A DNA stretch of 64,000 bases from Patiria miniata. Lineage: Eukaryota > Echinodermata > Asteroidea > Valvatida > Asterinidae. This document shows positions 34,543 to 45,880 of this stretch, piece by piece. The position numbers and the translations under genes are program-made. The stretch is from NCBI RefSeq assembly GCF_015706575.1, contig NW_024037048.1, positions 15,083,512 to 15,147,511 on the forward strand, read 5' to 3'. The notes beneath the pieces were generated by a model that was not told the DNA's origin, ran no database searches, and saw only the letters and a list, made by a program, of their open reading frames with translations. Every line of letters begins with the position of its first letter. The stretch's first letter is position 1.

Positions 34543-34624
34543 CTGTATCCAAACAAAACAAAAACATAACAAAATCCATCTTTTTATAATACCTATAACG
34601 GGAAGATTTTGTGTTAATACGAAG

Positions 34625-34733
34625 CCATTGATTGGGCTTTCATATCCTAGATTTGGAAAGTGCTACAGGCAAAACTTCATTCAAAAATTGGTCCTGCCAT
34701 TTGGGTTTCGTCTTTTTTGACTCACCTGTATAT
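34625..34733. mobile_element. Half copy of the CAGGGTGAGTC palindromic MITE
   Basis: It resembles the right half of the B-only element at 47159-47631: GGGCTTTCATATCCTAGATT, AACTTCATT, then ATTTGGGTTTCG and a GACTCACCTG end. Confidence 0.6.
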
Positions 34734-34984
34734 TGCAAATGTATGCATTTAATAAATAAAAAAAAATAAAAAATAAAAAGTGGGGGCAAAAAGGCAACTG
34801 GCAGGTACGAGAAACTGGTTTATTTCTTTACTTGGCCTTGCATATATCTGAAGTGCTGGGCACTACATAAATTACACAATGCTCATGGTACTATGTTGTG
34901 GATTGGACACTGATTAGACCACCTTTTTTGAGAGCTTTATGATCAGTCTACCACAGAAGGAAAGAGAATACATCTGAAGCTTGC

Positions 34985-35111
34985 CACCAAACGTTGAATC
35001 TTCTCCTAATTCTCTGCCATTCTTCAGCATGACTTCTCCAGGAATCCTACGGGTTTTGAGGCTTGGTTCCTCCTTTGTTCTGACCACGGACTTTACTCAT
35101 GGCTCTGGAGA
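34985..35111 (-). pseudogene. Endophilin-A (SH3GL) BAR-domain exon, frameshifted
   Basis: After acceptor CTGAACAG the minus strand encodes AMSKVRGQNKGGTKPQ, matching endophilin TMSKIRGQEKG..YPQ. A frame change follows, after which VMLKNGRELGEDSTFGG matches AMLKFGRELGDDCNFG. The downstream donor is not clear. The frameshift and weak donor support a pseudogene. Confidence 0.75.
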
Positions 35112-35261
35112 CTGTTCAGGAAAGACAACACGATTGATTAGGTTCAGTACACAAATAGAAGACCTATCTCTATTGGTTTGTTTGAAGTGAATACTTGGAC
35201 CCGATTCAAACCGGTGTTCTATAGTCACCCCAAACGTAATTATTCCAAAGGTTACAATAAA

Positions 35262-35640
35262 GGTAATACGACATTTGCAAACATCAACAAACAAAACTAC
35301 CAAATTATATAAATACTTTACTTGACTGTAGGTGAATGACAGTCTCAGACATCCTGTGAAATCATGGCACCTGGTGTGCTGTGTCATTTTTAGAAAAGTG
35401 GAATTTTTGTATTGATTTCAAAAGAGTGGTCGGTCGACCATCGTTGGAACAAACTGATTTTTCCAAAGATTCCCCAATTTACCCAATTTATTTAGTCCAC
35501 ATTTTTTGGCAAGCGGTTACACATCCGTGGATGGATGCAAGCCAGCTAGTCTGGTTCCCTGAGCTCAGGGAACATCACAAGATCCGGCCCAAGACCTTGA
35601 CACAGTGCATCCTCATAAATCAGGCACGTTTTTTGCCATA
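35262..35640. mobile_element. R1-family MITE, degraded, in an endophilin intron
   Basis: It shares ACATTTGCAAACATCAA, CATCCTGTGAAATCATGGCA and the following stretch with the elements at 79-601 and 2811-3324. The right terminus is missing or diverged. Confidence 0.6.
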
Positions 35641-35734
35641 TAGCCTCAATCCTGCAAAAGCCTCCATTTTGCAAATAGGATTTTGGAGGATTTGGGAAGG
35701 TTAGCGTCAATGATGTTCCAATTTTGGTTCTTAC

Positions 35735-35791
35735 CTGGATTGGGGCTGAAGGTATTCTATTGTCTTGTTCACCAAATCATCCCTGTGTGAC
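35735..35791 (-). pseudogene. Endophilin-A (SH3GL) exon containing NKTIEYLQP
   Basis: This 57-bp minus-strand exon lies between acceptor GTGGCAG and donor GTAAGA. It encodes SHRDDLVNKTIEYLQPQS, matching endophilin EIMTKTIEYLQPNP. This is the first of the three recognised exons; earlier coding exons were not found in the window. This exon is itself open, but the following two exons are broken. Confidence 0.75.
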
Positions 35792-36513
35792 CTGCCACGT
35801 CAATTTTCTAATGAAAAAAAATACATTACCCAAAGACAATGAGAAGAATTCAATCAGCATAAATAATCTCAAGCAATATTTACTAATACTAAATGTGTTA
35901 AAACGTTTTTTCGCTATGGCAGGAGAGATTCATACCCTGGACTCCGTTGCGTGTACACAACAGAGTCCAACCTGGGCTAGGACTAGGGCTAAGCTACACT
36001 TACAGCAGACAGGGCTCTGGAGTGCTCTGAAACGTGCAAAACAAAACGGGCAAAGAAAATGTCCTCAGTATTTCACCAACCAAGTTTGGAGACTCAATTG
36101 AATTTTAAAGGAGATTTTTCTTCAATATTTTGCACATAAGAGGGAAGTCAAGTGATTTCAAAATGGGGCTAAATACTAGACTGGTACATGTCCAACCATC
36201 ATGACCATATGGTCCAACTATTTGAAAAGACTGACCTCTTCATTCAGTGTCAATAGTCTGGTGGCTTGACTACGGAGAAATGTGTAGTAAATTGAGACTA
36301 GTTCCCGCTTCATGCCACATGTTTTCTTTAATTCTTTTTGGCATGGTTGATTGATGCAGTACTGAAGCTGTGTTGGACTGGTTGTTTCAGGTGCCAGTCT
36401 ATTTTCTTGCTTTGCATGTTTTCAATACCATAAGTTTTGGACTCTCATACACAGTATTGAGAGTCCCAAATTTTCGGACTACACTTACAGTAGTCCGAGT
36501 AACTTGGACCATG
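35792..36513. other. Non-coding stretch with a short repeat shared with 1400-1480
   Basis: No exon is supported. GGAGTGCTCTGAAACGTGCA and CAGTATTGAGAGTCCCAAAT (near 36017 and 36451) resemble parts of 1415-1475 and its duplicate, pointing to a dispersed repeat. Confidence 0.4.
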
Positions 36514-37430
36514 CTTGGACCCAACTTATCGTCTTTTTAACATTCAGATTTCACCCTCAAAATGGCCTCCCAATTACTAGATAGGCCACCTGAGTACAAA
36601 TAGACATCGATGATTAAATGGTTGTACTGAAGTTTATTTACGATCCGGGAGAAAAGTGAAATTTCCCGCTCAATTCTGAGAGCTCCCCTCGCGATCGTGA
36701 ACACGTTAAATTTCCGACTCGTGTTAATGTTTGAACGACGTGATGTAGTCTTCATGCCCAGCGTACATTCAATGGTCCCCATATCCTGAGTGCGATTCTG
36801 TTACCGAGCGCGAAGCATCGATTATGATAATGAGTAGACTGGATCTCGCTTGTGAACACAAGTGGATTTCAAATGGTAAAAGACAATTGGAAACTAGCTT
36901 GAACTGGTTTCCGCCCATAAAAGCTGTCCTAGTTCCCGACTCTCTATTATCGGTCAAAATGTACTTGTGTTTACAAATGAGATCCAGTCTACTCATTATC
37001 ATAATCGATACATTGCACTTGTAAAAATCGCACTTGGGATATGGGGACCATTGAATGTACAATGTATGCTGGGCATGAAGACCACATCGCATCGTTCAAA
37101 ACATTAACATGAGTCTGAAATTGAACGTGTTCACGATTGCAAGGGGAGCTCTCGGGATTGAATGGAATTTCACTTTTCATCCAGATCGTAAGTAAACTTC
37201 AGTACAACCATCTTATTATTGATGTCTACTTGAACCTCAGGTGGCGTATCTAGTAATTTGGAGGCCGTTTTGAGGGTGAAATGTGATGTTTTTGTTGGGC
37301 AATGTTGGGTTTTTGGGTCAAAAGACAAAATTGTTGCTCTGCATATACGGGGATTAGCTTGGAGTTGGACCCCACTTTCGCCAGACACCAGACCATGTCC
37401 GAATGTTAAAAGGCGATAAGTTGGGTCCAA
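36514..37430. repeat. Large imperfect palindrome P1 (~0.9 kb)
   Basis: The left arm begins TTGGACCCAACTTATCG and is mirrored by CGATAAGTTGGGTCCAA at the right. Inner pairs include CATGCCCAGCGTACATT with its inverse near 37056-37075, and TGAGTAGACTGGATCTC with its inverse near 36980-37000. The centre lies near 36910. The right arm has about 120 extra bases. Confidence 0.85.
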
Positions 37431-37439
37431 CTTAGCCCC

Positions 37440-37902
37440 ATAAATGTGGCCAATTTACTGGACTACCTCCATAAATAAAGGCCACACTTCCACCATGTAC
37501 AAACACATGTCAAACTTTGTCAAATTTTGATTTGCACATTTAGGCTTAATTTGTAGTTTATTTTTGCTTAAGAAGCCTACTCACCCTCTTTATAGCCTGA
37601 TCAGAAAGTGCTGCCTTTTTCAGATGTCTCTTTTTCGTGAAATTTCCAGATTCGTTTGCACATGTTCGCGTATCAAAATTTCAACATGAAATTTCACGAA
37701 AATTAGACATCTGAAAAGGCAGCAAAAACATGACAAAAGAGGGTGAGCATGGTGAGTAACTTCTAACCAAAAATAAAGTACAAACTAGGCCTAAATGTGA
37801 ATATCAAAATTTGACAAAGTTCGACATGTTTTTGTACATGATGGACATGGTGGAAGTGGGGCCTTTATTTGCGGAGGTAGTCCAGCAAATTGGCCACATT
37901 TA
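37440..37902. repeat. Second large imperfect palindrome P2 (~0.46 kb)
   Basis: TAAATGTGGCCAATTTACTG on the left is mirrored by an inverse ending at about 37902. Inner pairs include CTTCCACCATGTACA, ACATCTGAAAAGGCAG and its inverse. The motif GGACTACACTT lies outside both P1 (near 36477) and P2 (near 37954), suggesting that P1 and P2 were moved together as a composite foldback element. Confidence 0.8.
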
Positions 37903-39126
37903 TGCCGGCTAGGGTCCAACTCCAAGTTAGGCTACGGTCCGCGGACTACACTTGAACCTTCAAACACCATGACCATACTGACCATGATTTTGAACACCCG
38001 AATCCCACCCGACATAATTTGCTGACCTATCTCGAACACTCCATCTAGAAGAGCATCATCACGATAACCCCAGTCCAACCGAGGTTCCTTCTGCCGAAAT
38101 CGCTTCATTCTCCACAGCTGCAGCTATTTCCTTATCGAATATCACCTCACTTTTTTTCAGTTCCTTCCACTTTGTCATGTTTGTGAACAACAATTTTGCT
38201 CCATCTGGCATGTCTGGTTGTTGTGTATTTATTTTGGCCACGCAGCGTGGCGCCACCTATTGTCCGATAGTGTCCATGATCGTCGGGTTTGAACAGCGCC
38301 CCCATTGGACGATTTTTTTTTAAATATAAATGTAATCTCAATGCCAAAACTGATCTGATTGTATGCGTACAGTCACCATTGGAGCGCCCTGGATATGCAG
38401 GGACAGGATAGAATGCGCATAGTTCCCGAAGTTCATGTTGTTTTGTCCTGGTGGATTCATTCCCATGCATTGTGTATTTCCTCAAAGTCCCTGTCAAAGC
38501 GGTCATATTACGCAGTAACCACTGATTTCCTACTAAAACTTGTTTTTGCAAACAATCCTGACTCTGTATTGTAGAAAAGATGCAAGTGTACAGTACAATA
38601 TTTGTCTGGGGTTGGTTGTGTGGTGTGTGTGTGTGGAGGGGGGGGGGGGGGCCTGAACCTCATTTGGCGCTATGGGGGCGCTCCCATCCCGGCACCCCCT
38701 TCTCTCTATAGATTTCATGAATCAATCGAGGGAAGGCCGGATGAGAAGCATCGATTTAAAACCAGTCGTCTTCTCTCCACTTCTGATTTAGTTATTCCAA
38801 CTACTGATTTTGCTGCCGTGACCCCACCCCTCCCCGTCAGCCAGCCTTGTTAAATAAAAAGTCATAACTCAACATTAGACCTTAGACAATAACTAGACAA
38901 TAGCTGGACAATTTAGTGTGCTAGTTCTATGTTGGTTTGTTCTAAAATGAAGCCCATTTTAACATGTGTGTAATCTTAATTGCCCATTACACATAATTGA
39001 TTTTCATGTACTGAATCAATTTGATGGTGACTACATACAAAACAAAAAACACACGGAATATATACTTCTACTACCCTGAGACTCAAACCATAGAGTTATT
39101 CGTACAGCGCAAACTGATCAGCAAGT
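37903..39126. other. Non-coding spacer before segment B
   Basis: No convincing exon. A minus-strand frame at 38059-38256 has a protein-like composition (TNMTKWKELKKSEVIFDKEI) but lacks splice evidence and family matches. A G-run follows a GT-rich run near 38617-38652. Confidence 0.4.
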
Positions 39127-39173
39127 AAATCACGGCCGGTGTACGTCATTATTCTATCCACCAATCACAGTTA

Positions 39174-39438
39174 CTCGGTGACTAGCGGTGACCACAAGTG
39201 CCGGGATGTAGTTTTGCGTGTCAATCACAAATCACGTGTTTTGGATTTGTCACCGACATCGATACAGTATCAACCAATAGGATGTGGCTATTTCAGTGTC
39301 GGTGACACAAGTTTATGGGTGACTTTAATAGCCTCAACGATATTACATGAATTTCGTCTCATTAATATGAAGCGAGTCGGTGATGTGTGATTGACAGTCC
39401 CTCAGTCACTGCTCAGGAAATCGATTCCAAGATTTAAG
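39174..39438 (+). promoter_or_regulatory. Putative promoter of the C1q gene in segment B
   Basis: It keeps the TCGGTGAC-type motifs in both orientations (39175, 39248, 39299, 39376), TGATTGACAG at 39388-39397, and a weak TATA-like GATTTAAG (39431-39438). Retention of these sites amid drifted sequence favours function. Confidence 0.55.
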
Positions 39439-39461
39439 GCAGATGCGGGCCGCTTCTCCCC

Positions 39462-39534
39462 TCACAGCTCGTAACCTAGCTCCTTCGGACGACAACCAGA
39501 GAGAGAACTGATTGCAAGAACAAGATTGTGCTCG
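39462..39534 (+). other. Non-coding leader exon 1, C1q gene B
   Basis: It ends at GCTCG then GTGAGT; the 5' limit is approximate. It shares GACGACAACCAGAGAGAGAA with leader exon 1 of A. Confidence 0.5.
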
Positions 39535-39931
39535 GTGAGTGTTTGAAACAATTATGTTTTTTTCCCCCGAAACAATGTGCCTTCTTGCACATAGTTTGAA
39601 TCAACGTGGGATTGAAATTCCGAAGATTATTGCTGACATTGTTTCCAAACAGCGAGCGTGGTAGTAGGCTTGAGCCTCGCTTCTCTGTAAGCTTGTGATG
39701 TGTAGCTACTTGAGGAGTGAGGACTGAACAACAAAATGTTTATGAACAAATTAAATTGGAATTGAAACTGATCTTGCGTGACTATGATACCGATGCTGTT
39801 GCACGATAACTAACAGCCAAACCAGCGCGGTCCGAACCGCCACAATTAGTGATCGTTATTTACAATCAAACATTGTTGGATAAAAGTGTGACTAGTTGGA
39901 ATAAACACTCTATTGCCTCACAGTTATAGGA

Positions 39932-40004
39932 CGCAAATACTAACAGACCGGATGATCATGCACTTCGTACTAAGTGCATGATCATCGGTCTGTTAGTATT
40001 TGCG
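39932..40004. repeat. Small near-perfect inverted duplication, segment B only
   Basis: The left arm 39932-39965 (starting CGCAAATACTAACAGACC) and right arm 39972-40004 are reverse complements except for one missing base, around a six-base loop. Segment A has a single copy of this motif in its modules, so the inversion arose in B, probably by template switching. Confidence 0.85.
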
Positions 40005-40688
40005 TACGGTGTTATTCAAGTTCAAATTGTTTTATCTAGCTGGGTTCATTTGTAGAAATCATGCATAGAACTGATGTTTGTACAAGTTACTCAGATCAGT
40101 CCTTCTGCTCTGCTGTTCACCTTAAAATTTGAAGCAAAAGCTCTCGGACGAATTCAGTCATGTTTGCATGTAGGGGTTCCACTCAGCATGCAACTGAGAT
40201 TCTGTTGAATATTCAAGTTGGGACAAAGCAATATTGGTATTTGGCTTATATTTCGAATGTTTTGGTTGTGTTATTGGTACAGATTTTCACAAATCCCAAA
40301 TGTTTAGAGTCACGTTTCAGTTGGCAAACAGATGGTGGCTTACTAGAGCCGAACCGGTGCGCTGATTCCCATCCGAAAATAAATCTTTATTGTAACGACT
40401 GTAACTTGACTGCAGTAGTCCAGCTGTATAATGTTTGCGCCTCTACTTCCTTGGTATGAGATCGATTTCCCTCACTAATGCAGACACTGTATGCTCATTG
40501 TGATTCCTATAGCCACAAGTTCAAGCATCCTTGAACCAGTTAGAGGAACATAGATCAATTGCTCACAATCTTAGGTATGATGCAGTACAACTCACTTTTG
40601 AACTTTAAGCTTAGTTGATGCTATACATTTGACAAAACAGATAAATGAAGGGATTATTCTTTGTAGTTCTTGTCACTTGATATCGTTG

Positions 40689-40862
40689 CTCCAATCCCGG
40701 CCAAAATGGTTGGGACACTTCCTGAGCCTGCCACGGCCACCCACTCCCCCGCTCCCCCGGTCAATGTTGTTCTCTCCAGCTGATGGAGCACACACCGCGC
40801 AATGAGCGACAACACTGAACGGGGGCCGGGGATTGGGGCCCAGCGAGATTTGCCAGGATTGT
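40689..40862. mobile_element. GC-rich insertion, segment B only
   Basis: About 170 bp interrupts sequence that is continuous in A (near 20195-20215) and in the module at 44700. The ends carry CAATCCCGGCC and GGCCGGGGATTG, an imperfect inverted repeat, so a small DNA element is likely. Confidence 0.5.
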
Positions 40863-41322
40863 AGCACACGTTCATAGTCTGCCCACTGGCACTATGTCGA
40901 AAACATCTTCATTTTTTCTCAGATGATATATCAGGCTGAACAATTCACAGTGTATATGTGATACGGCCGGTCTCTTCCCTTTGAGCATCGCAAAGTTTCT
41001 GTCATTAAATCGGTATAGGTACTTTTTTCCCGGCAATTATATAATTTATTTGTGTGATAATTACTTCGTTTGATTCGAAATTAGCAAAGCCTTCCAAAAG
41101 AGACATGGATGTTCCTCGCGCTTGAGTCCAGACAGGACCGTTGGAGAACGCATTCTGTTTGAAATGAATAATCAAACCAAATTAAATTTCACTCGACAGA
41201 GGCTTTTTTTTGGCAGGGGGGCATTTACAACTTTTGAAATTCAGTTATGCCTCCCCACCATCCCCCAAGTTATCTCCTGGAGGATTTTAATGACTCATAT
41301 TTTTGTTGGTATTTGTTTTCAG

Positions 41323-41383
41323 CCAGCAATCCGCTCGAGTGTTGAGGAGTGCTTCCGCGATAGAATTCAAGAACTGTGCTTAG
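41323..41383 (+). other. Non-coding leader exon 2, C1q gene B
   Basis: Counterpart of 14077-14137: 61 bp, the same acceptor tract and GTGAGT donor. Confidence 0.55.
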
Positions 41384-41597
41384 GTGAGTGTCTGTTTGAC
41401 ATTTTCTTCATTCAAGCATCCTAATAAAGCGGTGATATGGTGGAAAACTGTATCTTTTTTTCTATCATTTACATGCAAAAAGTTTTTGGTCACAGTTATA
41501 AACAGAAAACGTCATTCGAACAAAAGAAGTGTGCAAATCTGCACTCACTGTACAACTGTGCCTCACATTTTGGCCAATCGCTGCTATGAACACAGTC

Positions 41598-42131
41598 CAG
41601 GCGCGGTTCCCCCCCCCCCAAAAAAAATGTCTAGCCCCCAAAAAAACTTTTAAAAATAAATAAATGCACTAGCAAAATGTAAGAATTTGACGTACATGGG
41701 AACGGTCTCCCCCTAAATGAGAAGGGTGCATTTGTACACTTTTAGTTAATATAGTGTGCCCGATTGTGAATGATCAGCGCTCCCCGTTCGCTCGTACCCC
41801 CGCCCTGCAAACAGGGCGCTGGGAATGGCAGATGAGCTTCACAGAATCTTGTGAAGGAAGTGGGGATGGCTATCTGGGTAATTTATCATGACCTTTGTAT
41901 AAAGCATCCAGCGTCCTGTTTGCAGGGCAGGGGTAGGAGCGAACGCTCCCCAAAGAAAATATGACACGAGCCCCCCCCCCCCCCCCCCCCCCCACACGTA
42001 TTGATTTTCAGAGGCCTAAGTGTCCGGAGAAAATAACCAGTCAACATTTCAGCACGTTTCCCTGAAAAAATTGGATTCACCTTGCTAGCCCCCCCCCCCC
42101 AAAAAAAATATTGGCTCTAGAACCGCGCCTG
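41598..42131. mobile_element. hAT-type element at the site of the A minisatellite
   Basis: It starts CAGGCGCGGTTC and ends GAACCGCGCCTG, with long C- or G-runs inside. Segment A keeps only the right end (ACTGCGCCTGG near 17927) after its minisatellite, so the array in A replaced or disrupted this element. The target duplication is not clean. Confidence 0.65.
41772..41950. repeat. Inverted repeat inside the 41598-42131 element
   Basis: AGCGCTCCCCGTTCGCTCGT and GCCCTGCAAACAGGGCG on the left are mirrored by GCAGGGCAGGGGTAGGAGCG and flanking bases on the right. It may be another small element nested in the hAT. Confidence 0.65.
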
Positions 42132-42587
42132 GAACACACCTTTTTGAACCGTAGCCTTTTTGTTCGTGGTCTTTGAATCAACATGCGATTCAGTTTCAAA
42201 TTCTCCCTATTATAACTAACTTCGTTCGATGACGTCACAATGCTGAATTGTCGCAAAGACGTTTGGGGTCATTCAAAGAACATCTACGGCTGCAGACCAG
42301 TAAATAAACTGCCATGGACCTCAGTGATAAATACCCCCACTTGTAAAGATCAGGACAAATACTCACAACTCTCCAAGGTGTTTGAAACACCCTTCGAATT
42401 AAAGCTTATTTCATCATCTTTCATTGTCTGTTCAATTTTTGCGGTATGATCCGATGACCATTTTGGAACAAAAATTCCACCAAAGATGATGACCCTGTAG
42501 TCCTGTAGCCCATCGCCCGAGGCACAATCTGCCACTTCACAAAACACTGAACACTCAGGTTTATTAGGACAACAGATATTGCTCAAA

Positions 42588-42770
42588 CAGGGGCGGATCC
42601 TGGAATTTTTGCAGGGGAGGGTCGGGCTCCTAGAAAAAAAATGTCAGATTGTTGTGACAGGCGAACGGGTAATTATTATTACTATAATTGTGATATATAT
42701 GTGTGTGGTTTCACAGCGGGGGCTGGGGGGGGGTGTCGGCCCCCCTCCCCACCCTCTGGATCCGCGCCTG
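42588..42770. mobile_element. Short hAT-type MITE, segment B
   Basis: Counterpart of 18385-18549 with CAGGGGCGGATCC and GGATCCGCGCCTG ends. Confidence 0.7.
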
Positions 42771-43091
42771 TCAAACCATTTTATCAAATTTTGACCTGAT
42801 ATGATTGTAATTTGATGTATGAAGACGTCATGACGACGTCACAAAGATATCCACAGCTTCACACTAAGATTCATGTTCATACCAGGTTTCGTTTTCTGCA
42901 ACTTCTTTTTGCATTTTAAATTCACCTAATTTGACCTCCCAGTAACCCCGGAAGGAAAGGTCAGACGACTTTACCTTCGAATATCAAAAATGTTTATCAA
43001 GGTAAAGTCAATCAGGTTTCAAAGTGTGAACATGATTGTTCATTTTGTTTATGAGGTTTTGCAGTGAAATTGCTTGTAATTAGATACCTGA

Positions 43092-43120
43092 TGACGTCAT
43101 TATGACGTCAGAGTATAAAA
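43092..43120 (+). promoter_or_regulatory. Paired CRE sites plus TATA box, segment B
   Basis: TGACGTCA at 43092-43099 and 43103-43110 is followed by TATAAAA at 43114-43120. More CRE-type sequences lie upstream (near 42231 and 42823-42841). This compact CRE-CRE-TATA arrangement is what a cAMP/ATF-responsive core promoter would look like, positioned in the leader intron. Confidence 0.45.
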
Positions 43121-43749
43121 AGGTATACCTCTGATTCAGTGTTGATGTTTGTTAAGGTTGAAGTCTGTACTGTTCAGAAGAAAAGTCGCAGATAATTAAT
43201 GTCAGAAAAAAACAAGAAAAAAGAAAGAAAGACATTTCTTAACATTTCCTAACAATGATCGGGTAGTACCCGATCACCCAAATATATCAGGGTTTTGTTG
43301 TTCGGAATGAGGAATTCCTGTCTGACATTATTTCCGCCTCTACTTTCATTTCGCACGCTTCAAACTAAATTATTGTTCACATACTGACTGGTTTAGTTTT
43401 TGAAAAAGTTGAAATTTTGTCACTATAATGGATAGCACACTGTACATTCACGGAAAGTTGTATTGTCAAAACAAAGGCTATCAGTAGGACTTTTTCTAGT
43501 CATATCTGCTTGCAGTTTAAAACATCAAGTTCCCTGCTGATTTCAGAATATTTTCAACTGATTGTGATTAATGCTTCAACAAATTCACGCACTTTTAATA
43601 CTTTAAATAAGTGTTTTTCTTTTGTTTAAAGAAGACATATTGCGAAAGCTCCATCCTTTATAAATAACCTCACCCATAAAATCAGTATGATCAACCACCC
43701 CTTATTTTCTTCCTCATTTTGCCATTTTAATTTCATCACTTTTGATTTG

Positions 43750-44085
43750 AAAACATGCGATGTACTCACATTGTTTCCCGGCAATCACTGAAACTAATTC
43801 AGGATCAACAGTTATGGGGAAGTTGGTCACGGAAGAACGTTTATCAGGAAATCCGGACATCAAAAACATTCTTGTCTTATTGTGTGTTATTGCTCAAGCA
43901 GTACCCTTTCAACTTTGCCATTTCGCTAGAGTTCACAGTGCGCTTTGATCATCAAGTTTCATTCAATCATAGCAGGATGAACGAGTCATGAATATAGAGG
44001 CGCAAATACAAACGGACCGGATCGTGATGATGCACACAGCACAAAGTTTTATACAAGTTCAAATTGCTTTATTTAACTGGGTGAA
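43750..44085. repeat. Leader-intron module, copy 1 in B
   Basis: Counterpart of 19555-19900. It is followed by the second conserved intron block (AGGGTTCCACTCAGCATGCC near 44198) that also occurs near 40173, 45928 and 19991. Confidence 0.7.
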
Positions 44086-45144
44086 TTTGTAGAAATCATC
44101 TATAGAGTTGATATTTGTACAAATTACTCAGGCTTTCTGTTCGCCTGAAGAGAATGAAGCAAAAGCTCTCGATGAATTCACTCGTGTATTTGCATGTAGG
44201 GTTCCACTCAGCATGCCGCTGAGATTCTGTTGGATATTTGGACAAACAGCCATATCGATTTTTGGCTTATTTTTCGAAAGTTTTTGGTGATTGGTACAGA
44301 TTTTTACAAATCTGAAATATTTTGTGAGACAAGTTTCAGTTGACAAACAGATGGTGGCTTACTAGAGCCAAACCGGTGCGCTGATTTCCTATCCGGAAAA
44401 TAAATCTTTATTTAACGACTGTAACTTGACTGCGGTAGTACAGCTGTAATGTTTGCGCCTCCACTTCCTTGGTATGAGATCGATTTCCCTCACTAATGCA
44501 GAAACTGTATGCTCATTGTGACTCCTATTGCCATAAGTTCAAGCAACCTTGAACAAGTTAGAGGAACATAGGATCAATTGCTCACAATCTTAAGTATGAT
44601 GCGGCACAACTAACTTTTGAACTTTTAGCTTAGTTGATGGTATACATTTGACCAAAACAGATAAATTAAAGGGATTATTTTTTTGGTTCTTGTCACTGAA
44701 TTTCGTTGCTAACACACGTTAATAGTCTGCCCACCGGCCACTATAACGAAAACGTCTTCAGTTTTTTAAGACGATATATCTTGTCTGATATAACACTATA
44801 CAAACACAAAATAATTCAGTGTCACAAACAAAGCTGTTCAGTCTCGACTGGTTATGAATCAAATTTTGGGAGCATTTTTTTAAAGAGTTCGTTACATCAA
44901 ATTTCCTGCTGTGCTTCAGAATAGTTGAAATTGATCGGGATTCGCACTTATTCAAAATAATTCACACACTTGTAATAGTTCAGGTAAAAAATTACTGCGT
45001 TAACATTTTGGTTTAAATAAAACAATCTTGCGCATGTTCGACTCTTCAACCTAAACATATATAGGTATGATCAACCACCCCCTTATTTTCTGCCTCGTTT
45101 TTCCCTGTTTAATTCATCATTTTAATTTTTAAACATGAAATCCT

Positions 45145-45510
45145 GATGCGATGTACTCACATTGTATTCCGGCAATCACTCAAACTAATTCAGGATGGAG
45201 AGTTATGGGGAAGTTGGTCACGGACGAACGTTTATCGGGAAATCCGGACAACTCAAACATGCCTGTCTTATTTTGTGTTATCATTTATGTGGATACTCAG
45301 TACCCTTTGAACTTTGTTGTTAAACTGTGTCATTTCGCTAGAGTTCACAGTGCGCCATTCCGGTTTGATCATCAAACATTCAATCACTGCAGGATGAACG
45401 TGTTACTGAATATAGAGGGCGCAAACACAAACGGACCGGATCCTGATGATGCTCACAGTTTTATTCAAGTTCAAATTGCTTTATCTAGTTGGATTCATTT
45501 GTAGCAATCA
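45145..45510. repeat. Leader-intron module, copy 2 in B
   Basis: Counterpart of 20640-21000, directly upstream of the complete CAAGGGCGGATCC element. Confidence 0.7.
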
Positions 45511-45559
45511 TGTACAGCGTTGATGTCTGTGCACATTATTCGTCCCTTCTGTTCCCTGT

Positions 45560-45880
45560 CAAGGGCGGATCCAGAACACAATTTTTTGGGGGGTAGCCCC
45601 CCCAAAATTGGTCCCCGGAAAGTGGGTCCAAAAAATTACGGCGTGAGGTTCAGGGCCCGCTTAATCATGGGCCCGAATTTTTGTAATTCTCAATGCTCTG
45701 TGTCGATCTGAGGACATTTCTGACCACTTTAACCATTTTTTGTTTCGAAAAGATGGTAGTGTACCCAGTGCCTGCCTTTATTGCGACGTCACTTAAAAAC
45801 AAAATTGGGGTTTTTTTTGGCGGGGCGTGGCATGGTCGGGCGTGGGGGGGGGGGGCATGCCCCCCCCCGGATCCGCCTTG
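45560..45880. mobile_element. hAT-type MITE, complete, segment B
   Basis: It starts CAAGGGCGGATCCAGAACAC and ends GGATCCGCCTTG. Flanking octamers TTCCCTGT and TCCGCTGT match at six of eight positions. The interior contains the dispersed CACAGAGCATT / GGGCCC unit in reverse. Confidence 0.7.

Noticed and set aside
33517-34579. Long reading frames of 200-300 residues on both strands
   Set aside because: They run through the 500-N gap and have no real sequence in the middle.
38059-38256. 65-residue minus-strand frame with protein-like composition
   Set aside because: No splice signals, no family recognised and no second copy; too weak to list as a gene.
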